DNA from: Paraspadella gotoi
Lineage: Eukaryota > Chaetognatha
Reading direction: 5' to 3'
NCBI GenBank assembly: GCA_051294375.1
Contig: CM119267.1
Span: 6,127,992 to 6,191,991, forward strand
DNA: 64,000 nucleotides
Made by a program: the position numbers and the translations under genes. The notes below the pieces were generated by a model, which worked only from the letters and a program-made list of their open reading frames with translations, was not told the origin of the DNA and searched no databases. Shown here piece after piece: positions 34,358-46,374 of this stretch (the first letter of the stretch is position 1; every line of letters starts with the position of its first letter).

Positions 34358-35999
34358 ATGCAAGATAGTCGAACTTTGCGTGGATTTCGCGTCCCGGCTG
34401 CCGTCGCTTACAGCGCTACAACATTCGCGAATCACGTCCAGTCGTCCATATTCAAATTTTACTATGTCAAAGTTTTTCTAGTCAAGTACAAAATAGACGA
34501 CAACTGGTTTTATATCGCTCAGGTAGGCAACGCTTCTAGTGAAATCCATTAGATGTGATGAACATATTTTATTCTGCAGCTCATCTTCATGATATGGAAT
34601 GCAATAAACGATCCTCTTTTCGGATACGTTCAAGACAATTCTTCACTCAGGTTGATGAACGAGATTTTAGTTTTTTATTTTGCCGTGATAAAAACAGCCC
34701 TATCCCCGGTCCACACATGCAAGCGTCTTTCGTGTTCGTCGAAAGACCATTCTCTACGGCGCGCCCATCTTCGCACTCAGCTTCGTGTCTTTTTGGTTTC
34801 CCTGGGCGACGGAAGGTTCATGGGTTGTGGGGGCTCAGCTGGTTGTCTGTCTCTGCGTCTATGACGCCGTTTACACTTTCGTCATTCTCGCCCAGTGCGC
34901 CCTATTTACCGAAATGTCCTCCGATCGCAAAGAACGGGTCAGACTCGTTGCTTACGATCAGGTTCGTCTTTGATACTTTTAATGCAAAAGATGTGAAAGT
35001 TAGTAATTTTATTTTTAAGGGTGACGCAAATATTATTTTACTTTATAGGTGGCGTCTATTCTCGGCGCCGCTTCGGTGGGCGTTACCGAATACGTTTCCT
35101 CCGGTCTCGCCGACTTTCGATTGTTCCAAGTTTCGTGTGTGTTTTTCGCCCTGCTCGCCTTTGCCGGTTTCGCCTTCACAGGTTATTTCGCCGAATCTCA
35201 GGTGGCGCAACTTTCTCGCGCCGACGCCGTTGATGTGGAATTTGAGCCACTCTCCTCCTCTGTCCTGAGGCAAACTTTGGAGATTCTCCGGCAGCGTAAT
35301 TTCCAATCTTTCGTGGTATCCAACTTTCTACAGATATCTCACATGACTTTCTTCTCTAACTTCGCTTCGATATTCCTCGACGTGCTTTTTCCAGTTGATT
35401 ATCTCTCCCCCTTCCACCGATCCCTATTTAACGGCGCCCTCTTTGTGTCTCCCCAATTCATCGTCCTTTTCGTCCGTCCGTGGCTGGCATCAAAGGGCGC
35501 CTCTTGGGTCGTCATACGTAGCTTTTTTTTCAAAGTCATATTTTCTCTCCTTTTCTACGTCGGTTGTTTTTTCCACGGAGTTACGAACGTGGAAACGCTG
35601 GTCGTTTTGGTGCTACCCTACGTTCTCGTCGATTCGGCGATGAGCCACGCCGCTTTCGCCACCTTCAACCTGCTGATCTCCGACATCGTCGACGACGACC
35701 TGCGGATAAACCGGCGACGAGCTCCACTTTCGTCCTCAGTCTTCGGCACCAACGCGCTCCTCACCAAACCGGCGGTTTCGCTGGCGCCTCTTCTCGTTTT
35801 GAAACTGCTCAAACCCTTTGGTTTTGAGGCGTACAAAGGAGATCCGGATGGTTTTTATAAAAATTCAAATGATTTGATGCTTCTTAGATCTGCCGTTTTG
35901 AATCTATTGTGGTGTTGGCCTCTCTTGATTGGTACTTTACAAACGTTGGCGTTTTCTCTGTATCGACCGCGGATATGTATTCAAAATAAAGACCAGTAA
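34358..35999 (+). CDS. MFSD13A: MFSD13A/TMEM180-like transporter, copy b
   Basis: Four exons (34358-34522, 34580-34650, 34724-34961, 35049-35999) encode 474 aa. The first three exons are exactly 165, 71 and 238 bp, identical to copy a, with the same phases, so the two genes arose by tandem duplication. The protein keeps NDPLFGY, ILYGAPI, SFWFPWATEGSWVVG, SSGLADF and SDIVDDDL.INRRRAPLS. Sequence divergence is considerable, so the duplication is old. Exon 3 uses a weak acceptor (ACATGCAAG|) that is required by the phase and by alignment with copy a. ECI1 follows after 145 bp. Confidence 0.9.
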
Positions 36000-36119
36000 T
36001 TGTTATACAAACTTACAAATTTACACTAGTTTTTTTTTGGTAACAATTTGTTTTAGACGTATTTATGTATTGTCTTTTGGATTTTATGGGTTTTTATTTG
36101 AATTTTATTAGATTCTATT

Positions 36120-36137
36120 CGTATTTTTTTCTTTCAG
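36120..36137 (+). other. Acceptor-like site before ECI1
   Basis: ATTTTTTTCTTTCAG is a near-ideal 3' splice site ending at 36137, seven bases before the ECI1 ATG; previous stop is at 35999. Confidence 0.5.
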
Positions 36138-36144
36138 AGACAAA

Positions 36145-37035
36145 ATGCCGTTGATCCGTTGTCTTCGTTCATCCTTTTTGACTCGCACCGAAACTTTTTC
36201 CCGGGCGCCCTCTTTTCTTTCTGCTCTGGGCCTCGACAAAGTTCGATCTCGTTCCCTTGTGAATCTTTCCGTCGACGAATCATCCGGCATCGGCACCATC
36301 ACCATGGCCAATCCTCCCGTCAATTCTTTGTCGTTGGAATTCATGGAAAAGTTTGTGAGTGCTCTGGAAACCTCGCATAAAGATCCCAAATGCAAAGGTC
36401 TCATCCTAACTTCCGGCGTTCCCCGGATTTTCTCGGGCGGGCTCGACATCCTGGCCATGTACAAACCCGTTGAAGAAAAAGCGCGCAAATTTTGGCACAC
36501 TTTCCAACATCTTTGGATGGAGCTCTATCTTTCCCCGATTCCCGTCGTCGCCGCCATCAACGGCGCGGCACCGGCCGGCGGCACCATCCTCGCTTGCGCC
36601 TGCGACTGTCGCGTCGTCGCCGACGACGAAAAGCTGCGAATGGGCCTCAACGAGACGCAGCTGGGCATCGTAGCGCCGTGGTGGGCCGCCAAGATGTTCG
36701 TTCTCACCGTGGGCCACCGAGAGGCGGAAAAGGCTCTCCAACTTGGCCACCTGTACTCGCCGTCGGAGGCTCTCTCCACAGGTCTCGTCGACTTCAGCGT
36801 CCCTGCGGCGCAGGTGGGCCCTAAGGCCGAGGAGTTGGCCAAGGCCTTCATGTCCATCGATCCCACGGCGAGGTTCAAGACAAAGAATCTCCTGCGAAGG
36901 CCGCTCGTCGACGAGCTGTTGGCCTTCGACAGGAATAAGGACATAGATCTTTTCTATAAAATCATTTCGGCGCCGGGTACCCAAAAAGTTATGGGCCTTT
37001 ATCTCGCTTCGCTGAAGGCAAAGTCCAAAAAGTGA
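36145..37035 (+). CDS. ECI1: Mitochondrial enoyl-CoA delta isomerase 1
   Basis: Single exon, 296 aa. The enzyme moves 3-cis/trans double bonds to 2-trans during beta-oxidation of unsaturated fatty acids in the mitochondrial matrix. The crotonase fold is evident: ITMANPPVNSLSLEFM, the SGGLDILAMY oxyanion region, INGAAPAGGTILACACDCRV, and GLNETQLGI with the Glu expected for the general base. The first about 40 residues are rich in Arg, Ser and Phe with few acids, as in a mitochondrial targeting peptide. The C-terminal end (AKSKK) is not a peroxisomal SKL signal, consistent with ECI1 rather than ECI2. Confidence 0.93.
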   Translation: MPLIRCLRSSFLTRTETFSRAPSFLSALGLDKVRSRSLVNLSVDESSGIGTITMANPPVNSLSLEFMEKFVSALETSHKDPKCKGLILTSGVPRIFSGGLDILAMYKPVEEKARKFWHTFQHLWMELYLSPIPVVAAINGAAPAGGTILACACDCRVVADDEKLRMGLNETQLGIVAPWWAAKMFVLTVGHREAEKALQLGHLYSPSEALSTGLVDFSVPAAQVGPKAEELAKAFMSIDPTARFKTKNLLRRPLVDELLAFDRNKDIDLFYKIISAPGTQKVMGLYLASLKAKSKK

Positions 37036-37166
37036 TAAAAACTTTTCTTTTAATTTTGATATCTTATCCAGTTGAAATTTGATATTTTTTTTTATATACA
37101 AACCGTCTAACGACATCTTGGTTATCGTACACTGCGATATTATTAATTTTATAGCTTTAGATTAAA

Positions 37167-38549
37167 ATGGCCGCGACCGCGTCTAATCCCGCTGACGAGG
37201 ACCATAATTTTATCTCATGTTTGACTTGGGTTCCTCGCGGATTCGCCAAAGAAAATCCCGTCCGGTTGCGACTCAACGACGGCGACGACGAGAACGAAAC
37301 CGGTAGCGACGACGACGACGACCGCGCTCTGGAAGAAGTTCCGAAAAACGAACCGGTGGAAGACGACGAGGACGATGTCGTGAAAAAATACGGACTAGAC
37401 GACTACGACGACGACGATGGAAACCCGACGGACGCCTTTTCCTCAATCGCCGCTTTTCAATCCAACGCCGCTGATCCTTACGTCACTCTCAAGGATGAGG
37501 ACGAGTCGGACGACGACGACGCCATTCTCCCTACGGACAACCTGGCGGTGGCCGGTCACGTCAACGGCGAGTCATTTTCGGCCGAGGTTAACCTCTTCAA
37601 CGCCGACGAGGATCACTCCTTCGTTCATCACGACTTTCTTCTTCCGTCCCTCCCTCTGTGTCTCGAATGGATCGGTTTCGATCCCGGCGAAGACACCGTC
37701 GGCAATCTCCTCGCCGTCGGTTCCATGACCAACGTCATCGACGTCTGGGATCTCGATCTCATGGAACCGTTGGAACCCGCGTTTCGGCTAGGAAACAAAC
37801 CGATGGGAAAGAAAAAGAAAAAGAAGAAAAGTGAATCTAACGTTTTTGGTCATTCCGATGCGGTATTGGCTTTGGCGTGGAACCGCAATCAACGCCACGT
37901 TCTGGCCAGTGGTTCCGCCGACTTTACCGTCGAACTTTGGGACTTGTCCGAAGGTCGTCCCGGTGAGACGGTGCGGCTATTCGAAGAAAAAGTACAGACC
38001 CTCGCCTGGCACCCTCTCGAGGCCCACAATCTCTTGGCAGGGGGATGCGATCGGACGGTCAGGTTGATGGATTGTCGCGACCCCACCGACTGCCACAAGA
38101 AGTGGATCGTCGATGGGGAAGTGGAAAAGGTGCTCTTTGACAAATACTCCCCTCTGCATTTCTTTGTCGCCACGGACAAGGGAATGGTATATCGCCTGGA
38201 TGCGAGAACAGACAAGCCGCTCTTCACTCTGGCCGCCCACGACGACGCCGTTACGAGCCTTTCGCAGAGTCCCACCGTTCCGTACTGCCTGGTGACGTCG
38301 TCTATGGACAAAAGCCTCAAACTGTGGGACTTTGCGAACGAAAGGCCCGAGTGCGTCGTCACGAAAAACTTTAAGATTGGACCGATCCATTGCGCCGAGT
38401 TTTGTCCTGACGCCGGGCTCGTCGTTGCCCTCGGCGGCAACAAGGGCTGCTTTAAAATTTGGGATGCCGGCAAATCGGCGGCCGTCAAGTCGCGATTTGC
38501 CGGGAGGGTTGCTCCGAAGGAGGAGAAAGCAGTGGAAGAAACCGAGTGA
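37167..38549 (+). CDS. PWP1: Periodic tryptophan protein 1 homologue (WD40)
   Basis: Single exon, 460 aa, close to the family size. The N-terminus has ISCLTWVPRGFAKENP, typical of PWP1, then a long Asp/Glu-rich region (about residues 30-125) and a Lys run after residue 210. WD40 repeats follow, with clear units ending LWDLS, LMDCRD, LKLWDF and FKIWDA. PWP1 is a nucleolar factor in rRNA transcription and ribosome biogenesis. ZFAND1 starts only 63 bp after the stop, and an acceptor-like tract lies between, so the two are probably cotranscribed. Confidence 0.95.
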   Translation: MAATASNPADEDHNFISCLTWVPRGFAKENPVRLRLNDGDDENETGSDDDDDRALEEVPKNEPVEDDEDDVVKKYGLDDYDDDDGNPTDAFSSIAAFQSNAADPYVTLKDEDESDDDDAILPTDNLAVAGHVNGESFSAEVNLFNADEDHSFVHHDFLLPSLPLCLEWIGFDPGEDTVGNLLAVGSMTNVIDVWDLDLMEPLEPAFRLGNKPMGKKKKKKKSESNVFGHSDAVLALAWNRNQRHVLASGSADFTVELWDLSEGRPGETVRLFEEKVQTLAWHPLEAHNLLAGGCDRTVRLMDCRDPTDCHKKWIVDGEVEKVLFDKYSPLHFFVATDKGMVYRLDARTDKPLFTLAAHDDAVTSLSQSPTVPYCLVTSSMDKSLKLWDFANERPECVVTKNFKIGPIHCAEFCPDAGLVVALGGNKGCFKIWDAGKSAAVKSRFAGRVAPKEEKAVEETE

Positions 38550-38572
38550 ACAGAATTTGAAAACCTTTTGTT

Positions 38573-38596
38573 ATTTTTATTTTTATTTCTTTTTAG
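38573..38596 (+). other. Acceptor-like site between PWP1 and ZFAND1
   Basis: A T-rich tract ending CTTTTTAG at 38596, only 47 nt after the PWP1 stop and 16 nt before the ZFAND1 ATG. No room exists for a separate promoter plus noncoding exon unless it lies within PWP1. Confidence 0.6.
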
Positions 38597-38612
38597 ACGA
38601 GTCACTGTCGAA

Positions 38613-39524
38613 ATGGAATTTCCCGAACTTGGTGATCACTGTCGGTTAACCGACTGCAAGCAGTTGGACTTTTTGCCGTTTCGTTGTGACTTTTGTCGCT
38701 TCACGTTTTGCTTGAATCACCGAATGCCTCTAACTCACGCTTGCGACAAATACGTGGAATCAGAAAGAACTGCTCTTCCATCGTCTTTGGGGCAACCGAT
38801 ATCGTTCACCTGTGAATTTTCTCAGGTAAAGAAAATTTGTTTTCCCCGAAATAAGTGTTTTTGTTTTCAAGTTCAATGTACATATTGTATTTTCTAGGGC
38901 TGCGACTCTAAAGACTTGACTTCGGTACTTTGTCCCAAGTGTCAACTCAAGTTTTGCTTAAAGCACAGACACCCTCCCGATCATCGTTGCTCAGTATGGG
39001 AACGGGAACAGCGTGACCTCGACCCGGGCAAACGAGCCGCTCCGGCGCAGGTCACTTTCCGGCAACGGCCGTTGCGTAACGACAAGGCTCGTCAGATGGC
39101 GGCCAAGGTGGCGTTGATGAAGATCAAATTGCATGCGAAAGGCGATGATAGCATTCCGCAAACGGAACGGGTTTACTTCCGGTTGGTGTTACCTCGGACG
39201 GGTTTCAAAGAAACTGAGGTCGTCTCTCCTGACAATCTGGCAAAAGACGAAGCCACCTTTCTCTCCTCCAAGTGGTCTCTCGGACGCGCCATAGATTTTC
39301 TCGCCGAACGCTACAAACTCCGTAACGCCAACAACGTCGCCTCGGCTCGTAAGCTGAGACTTTTTCGCAGGGAAGACGGGGCGAGGTTGTCAAATACGTC
39401 GAGGACACTAGAGGAGATTGTCAATGAGAACGTAGTTTTCAGCGGTTCGCCCCTGATCCTGGAATATGTGGACGCTGGTGACGACGAAGGAATCTGTTTG
39501 GACCCGTCATTGTACCCGTCTTGA
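38613..39524 (+). CDS. ZFAND1: AN1-type zinc finger protein 1
   Basis: Two exons (38613-38825, 38898-39524) give 279 aa, close to the family length. Two AN1 zinc fingers are visible: residues about 9-45 (C....C, FRCDFC, FCLNHR, H.C) and about 65-105 (LCPKCQLKFCLKHRHPPDHRC). The C-terminal half has AAKVALMKIKLHAKGD, PQTERVYFRLVLP, KWSLGRAIDFLAE and a ubiquitin-like end (PLILEYVD). ZFAND1 recruits p97 and the 26S proteasome to arsenite-induced stress granules in other animals. The intron is phase 0. Confidence 0.95.
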
Positions 39525-39691
39525 TTTTATCCTTAGTTTTATTTATTTATTTACGGATCGTTTATCCCTCATTCGGTATTTTTTGTATTCTTTTCTCCAA
39601 GTGGCCGGTTTACTTTCGGCGGGTGGCCTTTACCCCATTCTTTCGCACGTTTGAGATTTGATTTTAAGTGTGCGAGTGCGTCAGGTCGAAG

Positions 39692-42407
39692 ATGACGCTG
39701 TCGCACTCAACCAGCGGAGCGCCGCTCGCTACCTCAACCTCTTCGTCCACACTGGCCGCACAACCTCCGATACTGCGGACCGATCTCGACGAAAATGAGA
39801 AGAAAGTCATCCTAGAATTCACTCATTTGTTGGAGAAGGTGAGTGACAAATGGTGGGAAAAGTTGTATCAGTTTTATAGCCTGATTTTCGTGAAATAATG
39901 TGGCGGTTTCTTTTTTCAGTCCAAGCAATTATTCAATGGACTTCGGGATCTGCCACAACACGGACAACGTCAGTGGCAGTCTTATTTCGGTCGCACTTTT
40001 GATATCTACACTAAGTTATGGAAGTTTCAGCAGCAAAATCGCTTGGTAAATAGGTTTTCCAAATGAATTCAGTAGCGTGAAATGATATCCTTCCAGTTAA
40101 CTGAAATAATGTACCTTTTGAAACTCAGGTTCTCGACCAGAAGTACGATTTGAAGCGATGGCAGATTGGCGAGATCGCTTCTAAGATAGGCCAACTCTAT
40201 TACCATTACTATCTGAGAACCAGTGAAACCAATTATTTAAACGAAGCCTTTTCCTTCTACTCTGCCATCAAGAATCGCCAGTATTATTCGAAGGCAAGCA
40301 AGGAGGAACGGTCGGACCTAATGGTTAAAAAGCTCAGGTAATGAATCGTGGTTTATGTACACAAACTATTTTTAAGTCCGACTAATAGATATACTCTTTA
40401 ACCTTACTAGGTACTACGCCCGCTTCATAGTCGTTTGCCTGCTGCTGAAAAAGATGAAACTTTGCCGGGATCTGATTAAGGACCTCCACAAGCACATTGA
40501 GGATTACTCTTCCATCTATGAGCCTGAAGACCGGATGGAGTGGCAGTTAGTCGTCAGCGAAGTGAAGGCCTTTCTCGAGGCCGAGTACATCGTCCGCGTT
40601 GTCGACGTCGACTCTTCCTCCGTCGTCCTCTCTCATCGGCTAAACGCTTTCAACACGCCGCCGCTGGAAAGAACACTCGCCAATCCGCTCACCCTTCAAG
40701 AGATTTTGATAATCGGGAACACGTCCAATCAGGTGTCAAGATTTGTACACGGCATTCGCGCCTCGCATATTTTCATATCCTTCTTTTTTGTCTGAATGTT
40801 CGTAGGTTAAATATAGTGAGTTGACGCTGGACATGTTTCGTATGCTGCAAGTCTTGGAACGCGAGCCTTCCGAAGAGCCGCATCTTTACGACACCTCCCC
40901 AGCCGTCGGACGGAACCCGCAACTGGACGCGCACGGAAACTCGGAGCGTCTCGCCAGGCGCGAAAATCCCCACAAATATCTCCTTTACAAACCAACCTTT
41001 GGTCAGATTTACAATTTTTTGGCGCACGGCCTCAAGGAGTTACCACAAGGTTAGTACAGATTTTGAGAGCTTCCAGTTTTATGTCTGCATTCTAAAAATA
41101 CCTCAAGGTTTTTCTGTTTCTTTACGCAATCGCAGGCGGCGCCATGTTAATTTACCTTTCGGCCGACGGTTCAAAAGTTTACACGACTCACCCGCAAGAC
41201 TTGGGTTACGATTTGGGCGGCGTTCTTCTCAGCAACAAACCGCCCGTAGTCGATCCTAACGCGCCGCCTCCTCCGGTGCAACCCACGTCCGGCAAGAGAG
41301 GTAATCGAGACGATTTCCTTAGTTTTGGGTCAACTTTTCAAATTCTCTCTTCTCCACAGGACAAGCTTCGTCGGCCGGTTCCGGCGTCGGCACGATTCTG
41401 CGACATCCCCACGTTTTACATCCGGGCGACTTCAATCCCTTCACTCGGCGACCTCTCTTCCTCATAGTCGACAGTGACAATAGCACCGTCTTCAAACACA
41501 TTCCCAACCTTTTCGCCCAGGCTCTGGCCGTCCTCATGTCCCCCGAGGTCATGCCGGATAATTTTCAAGCCGACGCGCCGGTAAGTGATTTCTGGTGTAA
41601 AGACTAAAGTTGAAAAATGTTCCGCCGCAACTTTTGTCCTCATGTCTGATGAAGAAAATTATGTTGTCACAAATCATTTTACGCAATATGCGAACGAATT
41701 TGTTAATCGTCTTGTTGCTATTTTTCTATTGGCTATATGACGAAATAAAAAAATTGTAAACATTTTTTTGGCAGACTAAAGGGAACCTTTTTACGCTCTT
41801 CCTCCACTCCCCTTTGCTGGGATTCTGCTACATCTGTAACAAGGCCGAGATTTCTGTCGCCCTTTGGGACAAAGGGCTAACGCAGCTTGATCGGTAAGAT
41901 AGCGTATAGTATAATGATATTAATATATTTATAATACAATTAATCATTTATCTACCTCTCCGATATTATACGAGATTATTCTCTTTTCTTTCAGGTTCGT
42001 TACGGAGTGCGGGCGGATCATTACCAAGATAAGGAGTATGGACTACGTGTGGCTCCAGTTCTTCGGCGACGATTTCCTCAGGCTCCTCATCATCCGCTTC
42101 GTCTTCTGCTTCATCGCTCTTTCGCTGCACAAGTCCTTCAAGGGTGAGCCATTTTTTCTTGACGTGAGCGACCACCTTTCGGATGCAGCTGACCACCTCT
42201 CATCCCTTCCCCTCCCCTCCTGTCCCTCGTGTCAATTCAGGCGGTAAAGATCCGGAGATGTTGCCCTCTTGTCATCCGCCGATGCCGACGGGCCCAGACC
42301 TGCTCGAACACGCCGGCCTGCAGAAACTCGTCCTCGAACTCGCCTCATTTCTCGAGGCGTCCTCTTTCTTTTACGCCGCGCACGGGGTCAGCGACGTCGG
42401 AATTTAG
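39692..42407 (+). CDS. SCAI: SCAI, suppressor of cancer cell invasion homologue
   Basis: Ten exons (39692-39838, 39920-40045, 40129-40337, 40411-40732, 40806-41049, 41136-41300, 41360-41580, 41775-41893, 41995-42143, 42241-42407) encode 622 aa, near the human 606. Very strong identity: LFNGLRDLPQHGQ, FQQQNRL, LKRWQIGEIASKIGQLYYHYYLRTSE, YYARFIVVCLLL, TLDMFRMLQ.LEREP, RRENPHKYLLYKPTF, LHPGDFNPFTRRPLFLIVDS and QFFGDDFLRLL. SCAI acts in the nucleus on MAL/SRF transcription and, with 53BP1 and REV3L, in DNA-break repair. All intron phases agree. An insert rich in Pro/Ser (about 380-415) is less conserved. Start chosen at the first ATG. Confidence 0.96.
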
Positions 42408-43326
42408 CGACGAAAGGAAAAAAAAAAAGAAACGAATGCAGTTTCGATTCTTATATATTACTTTTATGGATTTTTTGTTATATTCTGTCTTCATTATTCA
42501 TGTTATTTGCGAGCCTCGTTTTACCGTTCAGCGTCACCTTACATTCCATCAAACTTTTTTCCCTGACTATTATTTTTTTTTAAATTCCGCAACGCTTTTC
42601 TTTTCCTTCTCGTCTTTTTGTTTTCCCTGTGATTTTTTTGGGAATCAAATGCTCTCTCATTGCTTCAAGCGAAGGCTTCCACTCCAAGGGCACCCTTCGA
42701 AACTGTCTATTCAAATCGTCTTTGATTTTTTTTAAAGATGACAATGTTTGTACGTATTTTTTTAAATAACCGTTACCAAGATTATGTATAATCATGCTCG
42801 GGAGACAACTCAAGATTGTCGATTTCTTTATCAAGTATAAGTCGTCAACCTGTCGTCCTGATCGCTTGTTATATCGCCAACAACACTGTTGTCAACTGTA
42901 CTGATCTTTTGTTCTCGGAAAATCGCGCCGGGGAGTTAAGCTTTTCCCTAGCAACGCTCTGTACACAAAGTTATGCAGTCACGCGATTCTTACCCTTCGA
43001 TGTTTGATTAAAAGGCCTTTTAACATCGTTTCATTTTTCATTTCAACATTTTTAGTTTACTTTAGTCAACGCCAATTTTATATATATATTCTAATTTCGC
43101 TTTTATCGAATAAATTGTTTTTAGTTTACATGTACTCATGTATCGAGTCATTTGTTTGTTTGGTTTTTAACCGCTAGGAGGTTCGAACTTCGGAATCGCG
43201 ACAGGAAAAAAACCACCTATTTATTATATGAAACTTCTTTACTGACAATGCCTTAGACCAAATGTACTTTTCCGGCGTGGAATATAAGTAATAACGTCAA
43301 ACCAAAAAAATACTAAGCGAAAACAA
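42408..43326. other. Intergenic spacer SCAI-VWA3A
   Basis: AT-rich, about 920 bp. It holds the presumed SCAI 3' UTR and no further exon that can be supported. Small ORFs here lack recognisable domains. Confidence 0.5.
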
Positions 43327-46315
43327 ATGATTCGACGAAGCGAGCGAGTCGTTAGCGAAGAGGGAGAAGAGATAGATGGCGCTCTGCTGGAGCGAGCTCG
43401 AAAGTTTCACGAATGGAAAGAGAGAAAAGATAGAGAGAAAAACGCTCCCAAGGTGAAAAAGTGGCAGAGGCGAAAAAAAGAAGCGGATTTGTCTTTACCA
43501 GGTTCTATCCTCCACTTCCCTCTCTACACTCTAGTCGATTCTGCAACTACCGAAATGGCGTCGGCAGGACGTTTCCGCCTCCCTTCCCCCACACGATCTC
43601 TACGCGACCACTGTGGCGCAAAAGGATGACCTACTGCGCGCGAAGGCGACCTACCCTCGATATTGCGAGGACGTAGATTCCCGCGCCTGGCTCGAGACGC
43701 ATGGCGTCGTCCCCTCGGGTCTCGCCTTCGAGTCTCTCCTCGCCAGATGCGTCGTCACGCGGACCACCGACGTGGCCACCGGAAGCGTGGCGCGACACAT
43801 CTCCGTCACGGAGACAGCGCTTAGCGAGTTCGAAAGTGCGTTGATAACTTCTTTGGTTTTCAAAGGCGGCGGGACGAAGAAATAACCAACTTTTCTTACT
43901 TTAGGTCAATTAAATTTTTTAATAGAAGCGGTCGTTCATCGTATCCATTCTTTTCTCATCGGAAGCAGGAAATTGTTCGGTAGGGGTTGCTTTTCTTTAC
44001 CGCATAAATGTAAATCTTTTATTATTTAATATTATTAATAATTTTATATATATAATAATAATATATAAATAATATATATTATTATTATTAATATTATTTA
44101 ATATTTAATTTGCACTTTATTATACCAGGAATCGTGAAAGGCAAACGTGTTGCATTGGTTCTCGACGCCTCGGATGCCAACCTTGGCTTCGGCCGTCTTC
44201 AGGGCTTTCAGAACTCTTTGCTTCATCTCGTGGACGAACAATTAATTAGCAAAGCTAATTTGTTCGCGGTTGCCTATGGAACGAACGCTGCTTGTCTTTG
44301 GCCTCGCGTCCGACAAGTACAACTGTTTGGGAGGGATATATTACAAAAAAATATATGTGTTATTTATCTGTTAATAAAGATTAATATCATTAAGGTCGAC
44401 GGAGCGATCGTGGACGAAACTCGACTTTGGATTTCGGGTTTGAAGCCCAAGGGCGGCGCCAACGTCTTGGCGGCGCTGAAGGAAGTGGCGAAACGGGCTA
44501 CAGAGTTTGACGCGGTGCTTCTCGTCCTCGGCGCCACACCGGACCAAAGCGCCGACATCGTCGTCGACTTCTTCCTTCAAGCCTCGGCGGGTCGAAGCTT
44601 GCCCGTTCACGCGGTCTCCTTCGACGCTCTCAACGAATCGGCTAATGTATTTTGTCGCAGCATCGCCGAGGCCACCGGCGGCCGATTCCACTGTTACAGC
44701 GGCGTTCGTGAGGAGTTAATTTACGAATCCACAGACATAGCCGTGCTGCTCGACGAAATAAGGACCGCCAGCGGTAATTCCTTCGTTGTGCCCTATTTCG
44801 GAGGCTATTCTGGATAAAAATATTGTGCTGTAACTTATGTTCAGAAATTCTAAGCAAGACGTCCAGAATGCGCAGCGGTTCTTATCGCGGCGCCATCGTC
44901 TCCGTGGAGTCACCAGGTGCCAAAGAAGCTGAAATCGGGGACAACGTCCGTGGCCTTCCGCGCCCACCAGGGCACGACGGCCCCCTCAGAGTGGAAACTC
45001 CCTCATTTCAGGCCAGAACTTCCAACGAATGGCTCCGAGAGCACGGCCTAAGGGGCAAAGGTCTCAATCTTTATCAGGTTCCACTCCGGTTTAGAATAAA
45101 AGTCGTCGAAATGTCCATTGCCAAGTTATAACCACTTATGTTATGGGCCTTCTTTATACTAGGTTTTGGCACCTGACGCTTACGCCCCAATGGAAAAGTT
45201 TGTGCCTTCGATAAGGAAATCTGTTGCTTCTCAAGTGAACGCCGAGGCTATGACTCCATTTACGTGGCACGACGGAACGCGACGGAACATTCACGTCAAC
45301 TTGCCGGCTGGTGAGCAGCGAAATTCTGTCAAAAATATCCTTTCAAGAAAATATTTGGTGACGATAACAGTTTAGTTTTAAATGTTTAAATCTTCCACCC
45401 GACAGTTCACGAGTACCAAAAGAAACTCGAGGCGGCGGTTTTGCTCTACAAGCGACGAATGGACTGGTTGACATCCGGCAGTCGGGCGATGGCGGGAACT
45501 TTGGCCGAACCGAGAGTCATGATCGTCATCGACGTCTCGGGGGCCAATCTCAACTATGCAATCCATCTTCAACATGCGATGAGGTAAAGTGGAGGAGGAT
45601 TAAATGTTCCTCTCAATTTTCTTGGGATTTCAATTCCATATTCTTTTCCCGAGATTGATATTGGAGCAGCAGATGGCAAACAAGAAGGCGTTTAACATCA
45701 TCGCTTTCGGAGGAAGACCAAGGTTCTGGCAGCCCGACTTCGTGCCCGTGAACGAGGAAACTCTGCAGTCCGCCTGGTCTTGGATTTTGGGGTTCGTGTT
45801 GATTTCACGTGTAGTCTACAAGGGTATTAAAGTGTTTTATGTTATCAGATTCTCTCAATCTCCTTGTATAGAAAATTTTCATTGATGAGGAATGATATTT
45901 CCTTTATATAGGCTCGTCTTTCACGGAAGTCGTAACACTCTTGCGGCCCTTCGAATGGCGATGGAGAACAGGTTTTTCGAGGAAAGCCTTAAAGAATGCG
46001 GCATTTATTTAGTGACTACTGGCATTCCAGATCAGGCAAATTAGTCATTGTCCCTTAATAATTTTCTTCCTTTTTTTTCTTGTATTTCACATTCATTAGT
46101 TGTCTCATTTTTAATTCCAGGATCCGGAACTGATCGCTTCCTATCTCTGCGAGTGTTGTCTCGGTCGCCCCATTCTGGTTCACGTGGTTTACTTTAACGT
46201 GGATGACTTCGACTGCGGCGGTACCATCCCAGGCAGATACGCCTCCGTCGAAGATACCGCGCATGCTCTCAGGGATATTGCGCATAGCACCGGTGAGGAA
46301 AAGAGGCAGGAGATA

Positions 46316-46374
<59 letters not shown>

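Noticed and set aside
44317-44394. Retained reading through VWA3A intron 4 (78 bp, no stop)
   Set aside because: AT-rich, has usable donor and acceptor and interrupts a conserved segment; intron is more likely, though retention cannot be excluded.
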